Positions 29,601-32,471 of a stretch of DNA of 32,471 bases are shown one piece after another. The stretch is from Streptomyces sp. H39-S7 (GTDB taxonomy: Bacteria; Actinomycetota; Actinomycetes; Streptomycetales; Streptomycetaceae). Numbering within the stretch: the stretch's first letter is position 1; each line of letters begins with the position of its first letter. The notes beneath the pieces were generated by a model. That model was not told the DNA's origin, did not search any database, and saw nothing but the letters and a program-made list of their open reading frames with translations. The stretch is taken from contig NZ_JAPVLU010000069.1 in the NCBI RefSeq assembly GCF_027158205.1, positions 1 to 32,471 on the forward strand, given 5' to 3'. Both the position numbers and the translations under genes were made by a program.

Positions 29601-30620
29601 TCAGCCGGGCTTGCGGGCGACGATCAGGGTGTCGTAGTCGCTCAGCGGGGAGACCTCGATGCCGGTGAAGCCGGCCTGCTCCGCGTAACCGGTGATCTCG
29701 GCGGCGGGGTACTCGGAACCGCCGTCGGTCACCAGCAGCATGTCGAGGCTGATCACCAGGTTCTCGGCGTGCTCCGGCTCGTCGTCGAGCATCCGGTCGT
29801 ACACCAGCAGCGCGCCGCCGGGCAGGACCGCGTCGTAGGCCTTGTGGACCAGGTAACTGCGCTGGGTGGGGTCCCAGTCGTGCAGCACATGGCCCAGGAC
29901 CACCACTTCGGCCTGCGGCAGCGGGTCGTCGAAGAAGCTGCCGCCGTGGAACTCGACCTTGCCGGTCAGTCCCAGTTCGGTGGCGAGCTCCGCGGCGAGA
30001 GGTGCCATCTCCGGCAGGTCGAAGACGTGCCCGGCCAGGTGCGGCTGGGCCCGGACGATCTGCGAGCAGAGGTTGCCGCGCGCGCCGCCGACGTCCAGGA
30101 CCGAGGAGAAGCCGGACCAGTCGAACGCCTTGACGAGCTCGGAGCCCAGGACGTTGGTGAAGGCGTCCATGCTGCCGACGAACTGGCGCAGGATCGCCGG
30201 GTTCTTGGTGACCTGTTCGAAGTCGCTGCCGGACTGCTGCTTGCCGGTCCGCAGCGCTTCTTCGAGCCGGCCCCAGGCCGGGTAGAGGTTGCGGCTGGAG
30301 CGCAGCAGGAAGCCGCCGATGTAGGCGTCCCCTCCGCGGACCAGGTGCCGGGCGGTGCCGGAGGAGTTGCGGTACGCGCCGTCGGCGCGCTCCAGTACCT
30401 GCAGGGCCACCAGCAGGTCGAGGAAGTCACTCAGTCCCCGGCCGTGCAGGGACAGCAGCTCCTTGATCTCGTCGGCGGTCGCCTTGCCGCCCGGCGCCTG
30501 CTGCAGCTGCGTGAACAGATCGAGTTCCACGGCGGTGAGCAGGGCCTTGGCATCGCAGAACGCGTTGCCGAGCCGGAGGATCCCGGCGGCCGTGCTGACG
30601 TCCGGGGGGTTGGTCGTCAT
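29601..30620 (-). CDS. SAM-dependent O-methyltransferase (paralogue of 16388-17398)
   Basis: This 339-residue two-domain methyltransferase has LGNAFCDAKALLTAVELDLF in the N-terminal domain and SAM motif I VLDVGGARGNLC near residue 173. VFDLPEM, LGHVLHDWDP near residue 243 and LLVYDRML complete the pattern. Along its length it is collinear with the enzyme at 16388-17398, sharing STAAGILRLGN, LHGRGL and LHDWD segments, so one arose from the other or both came from a common duplication. Motif I here is the canonical form, whereas the other copy reads DAGGCRG. It would O-methylate another phenol of the scaffold. ATG 30620 is preceded by AAGGAGTCC. It is a single-gene unit with a perfect phased-repeat pair upstream. 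Confidence 0.92.
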   Translation of the reverse strand: MTTNPPDVSTAAGILRLGNAFCDAKALLTAVELDLFTQLQQAPGGKATADEIKELLSLHGRGLSDFLDLLVALQVLERADGAYRNSSGTARHLVRGGDAYIGGFLLRSSRNLYPAWGRLEEALRTGKQQSGSDFEQVTKNPAILRQFVGSMDAFTNVLGSELVKAFDWSGFSSVLDVGGARGNLCSQIVRAQPHLAGHVFDLPEMAPLAAELATELGLTGKVEFHGGSFFDDPLPQAEVVVLGHVLHDWDPTQRSYLVHKAYDAVLPGGALLVYDRMLDDEPEHAENLVISLDMLLVTDGGSEYPAAEITGYAEQAGFTGIEVSPLSDYDTLIVARKPG

Positions 30621-30700
30621 CGGGCGGACTCCTTCCTGGACGCCTGGCTCCCAGGCGCCGGTGCCATCGCGTGAACTTCGCAGCCCCGCGTGGAGCTGTC

Positions 30701-30716
30701 CTCGAAGGGGCCTCGA
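30701..30716 (-). promoter_or_regulatory. Putative SARP-type 11-bp direct repeat upstream of methyltransferase
   Basis: Two perfect TCGAG copies on the minus strand (30712-30716 and 30701-30705) lie exactly 11 bp apart, followed by the same G in each (TCGAGG). The second is 80 bases before the methyltransferase start. Confidence 0.55.
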
Positions 30717-30759
30717 ACCGCAGGCGGCGGCACGGACCCGACCGGGATGCCAGGCATCC

Positions 30760-30775
30760 TCGAGCCCAGGTCAGT
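30760..30775 (+). promoter_or_regulatory. Putative SARP-type 11-bp direct repeat upstream of the right-edge monooxygenase
   Basis: TCGAG (30760-30764) is followed at 11 bp by TCAGT (30771-30775), with GCCAG one step before (30749-30753). It lies about 57 bases before ATG 30832. Weaker than its minus-strand neighbour because only one pentamer is perfect. Confidence 0.4.
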
Positions 30776-30831
30776 ACCCCTGACCCTGTGCCGCGGACAG
30801 TCCGCATGGCAGTGTTCCTGAGGGGATACAC

Positions 30832-32471
30832 ATGTATGACGTGAACATCCCTGTTCTCATCGTGGGAGCCGGGCCGGTCGGCCTGTCCACCGCCCTTTTC
30901 AGCGGCCGCCACGGGATCAGCACGATGCTGCTCGAGAAGCGATCAGCCACCTCGACCCTGCCACGCGCCCCTGGCCTGCAGGCCAGAACTCTGGAGCTGT
31001 TCCGCGCCGCCGGTATCCGCGAGGAGATCCGGGCACTGGAGATGGGCGACTCGCACCCGTTCTTCGAGGGCGGCATCATCCAGGTCGACACCTTCGCCGA
31101 GATCGACAAGGCCGTCGTCCTGGAGTCGCCCTCACTGGACGGCCCCACCGTCAGCCCCGAGCGGGTGATGGGCTGCGGCCAGGACCGCTACGAGAAGGTC
31201 CTGGTCGACAAGGCCCGGGAGTTCGGCTCCGACATCCGCTTCGGCACCCGGCTGGTGGAGTTCACCCAGGACGACGAGGGCGTCACCGCCGTCGCCGAGG
31301 AACTGGACACCGGCAGGCGCTTCACCATCCGGGCCGGCTACCTCGTCGGCGGGGACGGCGCCAACAGCGCGGTACGGCAGCAGCTCGGCGTGGAACGCAC
31401 CGGCCGGGGCACCGTCTTCGACGCCCTGAGCATCTACTTCACCGCGCCGGAACTGGAGGTCATGCTCAAGGACCGCCCGTTCATCCTCTGCTACGCCAAC
31501 GTCAACGGGACGCTGATGGGCCTGTCCCGGCTGCACGGCTGCAACCCGTTCCTGGCCGCCCCGATCTACCACCCCGACCAGGGCGAGAAGCCCGAGGACT
31601 TCACCGACGAACGCTGCGTCGAGATCGTCCGGGCGGCTTCCGGGCGGCCCGCGATGGACGTGGAGATCGTCGCGAAGGTCCCGTGGCAGGGCGCCCAGCT
31701 GGTCGCCGAGCGCTTCCGCACCGGCCGGGTCTTCCTCGCCGGGGACGCCGCGCACCTGCACCCGCCGGCCGGCGGGTTCGGCGCCAACACCGGCATCCAC
31801 GACGCCCACAACCTGTCGTGGAAACTCGCCGCGGTCATCAAGGGCTGGGCCGGGGACACCCTCCTCGACACCTACCACGACGAGCGGCACGCCGTCGGCT
31901 CGGCCATGGCCGAGCAGGCGATGGTCCGCAACCGCATCCGGCACGGCTACGCCTCCGACGAGGACCGGGCGACGATGGTGGACGACATCATCATCACCCT
32001 CGGCTACCGGTACGTGTCCACGGCGATCAGCAGTGAGAAGCCCGGACCCGTCCTCACCCCGCACCTGGAACTCACCGGTGAGCCCGGCACCCGGGCGCCG
32101 CACCTGTGGGTGGAGCGCGACGGTGCCACCCTCTCCACCATCGACCTCTTCTGGGACTCCTACGTCCTGCTCACCGACCCCGCGGGAGCGGCCTGGGCCA
32201 CGGCGGCGCAGAACGCCGCGGCGGCCCTGGGAGTGCCACTGAAGGCTCATGTGGTCGGTCCGGAGAGCGAGCTGCGGCCCGCCGACCCCGACGGCCGCGA
32301 CTTCCACAGCGTCTACGGGATCCCGCCCGGCGGCGCCGTACTGGTCCGGCCGGACGCGTTCGTCACCTGGCGGTCGGACGGCTCGGCGCAGGACCCCGAC
32401 GGGGTGCTCGGCGAGGTCCTCGCCCGCGCGGCGGGCCTGGACCCGGTCGCCGCGCAGCCCGCAGCGCACTG
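30832..32471 (+). CDS. Class A FAD monooxygenase with C-terminal thioredoxin-like domain (reaches right edge)
   Basis: This protein has 546 visible residues in the PHBH-fold aromatic hydroxylase family, as in PgaE, RdmE or OxyL-like enzymes. FAD-binding VGAGPVGLS is at residues 11-19, with EKR at the end of the second strand. The DG motif is GGDGANSAVR near residue 180. The GD motif is FLAGDAAHLHPPAGGFGANTG near residue 300, followed by DAHNLSWKLA. Residues from about 400 to the end form the thioredoxin-like C-terminal domain that supports dimers. Start ATG 30832 has GAGGGG 7 bases upstream. The window ends on TG after the codon for His546; one A would complete a TGA, so the protein is probably whole or nearly so. 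It would hydroxylate a polycyclic aromatic with NADPH and O2, the third such enzyme in the window. Confidence 0.93.
   Translation, partial: MYDVNIPVLIVGAGPVGLSTALFSGRHGISTMLLEKRSATSTLPRAPGLQARTLELFRAAGIREEIRALEMGDSHPFFEGGIIQVDTFAEIDKAVVLESPSLDGPTVSPERVMGCGQDRYEKVLVDKAREFGSDIRFGTRLVEFTQDDEGVTAVAEELDTGRRFTIRAGYLVGGDGANSAVRQQLGVERTGRGTVFDALSIYFTAPELEVMLKDRPFILCYANVNGTLMGLSRLHGCNPFLAAPIYHPDQGEKPEDFTDERCVEIVRAASGRPAMDVEIVAKVPWQGAQLVAERFRTGRVFLAGDAAHLHPPAGGFGANTGIHDAHNLSWKLAAVIKGWAGDTLLDTYHDERHAVGSAMAEQAMVRNRIRHGYASDEDRATMVDDIIITLGYRYVSTAISSEKPGPVLTPHLELTGEPGTRAPHLWVERDGATLSTIDLFWDSYVLLTDPAGAAWATAAQNAAAALGVPLKAHVVGPESELRPADPDGRDFHSVYGIPPGGAVLVRPDAFVTWRSDGSAQDPDGVLGEVLARAAGLDPVAAQPAAH

Overview
The window looks like part of a high-GC actinomycete chromosome, most likely Streptomyces or a close relative. 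Third-position G/C is very strong, GTG starts are common, Shine-Dalgarno sites are of the GGAGG type, and the genes form many short, divergent or overlapping operons. The whole window reads as the tailoring, precursor-supply and export section of one natural-product gene cluster. No polyketide synthase, NRPS or regulator gene lies inside it, so the cluster must continue beyond at least one edge. No intergenic gap exceeds about 250 bases; the largest is 16136-16387. I saw no tRNA, rRNA, insertion sequence or CRISPR array.

Layout. 1-1770: metK (cut by the left edge), a beta-hydroxyacid-dehydrogenase-type reductase and an ABM-fold small oxygenase, all on minus. 1937-3154: flavin monooxygenase (+). 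3227-6712: minus operon of amino-acid N-hydroxylase, second flavin monooxygenase and SDR. 6909-10223: SDR, P450 and glycosyltransferase on minus. 10366-14689: TenA-like protein, asparagine-synthetase-like amidotransferase and MFS exporter on plus. 14682-16135: P450 plus ferredoxin on minus. 16388-18455: two methyltransferases on plus. 18480-19163: SDR (-). 19304-20665: glutamine-synthetase-like ligase (+). 20675-25169: a tightly overlapping minus operon of cupin, MetRS-like enzyme, DAO-type flavoenzyme, BBE-type flavoprotein and a 111-residue protein. 25286-32471: unknown protein (+), secreted beta-helix protein (-), MMPL exporter (+), methyltransferase (-) and a class A flavin monooxygenase (+) that reaches the right edge.

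The central reading is a hydrazine-forming pathway joined to aromatic tailoring. The N-hydroxylase at 5423-6712, the separate cupin (24789-25169) and MetRS-like (23456-24799) proteins, and the DAO-type oxidase (22389-23459) together match the known machinery that makes hydrazinoacetic acid from N6-hydroxylysine and glycine (Spb38, Spb40 and Spb39 of the s56-p1 pathway). In Spb40 the cupin and MetRS domains are fused; here they are two overlapping genes. A glutamine-synthetase-like ligase and a Cys2-containing asparagine-synthetase-like amidotransferase are also present. I infer that hydrazine may be carried as a gamma-glutamyl hydrazide and passed to a carboxylate on a polycyclic scaffold, giving an N-amino amide or lactam. 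Albofungin-type N-amino polycyclic xanthones would be one fit for the oxygenase, methyltransferase and amidotransferase set. This product assignment is a hypothesis.

Regulation looks unified. Nearly every gap that should hold a promoter contains 5-mers related to TCGAG or TCAAG repeated at exactly 11-bp spacing, the pattern bound by SARP-family activators. The SARP gene itself is not in the window.
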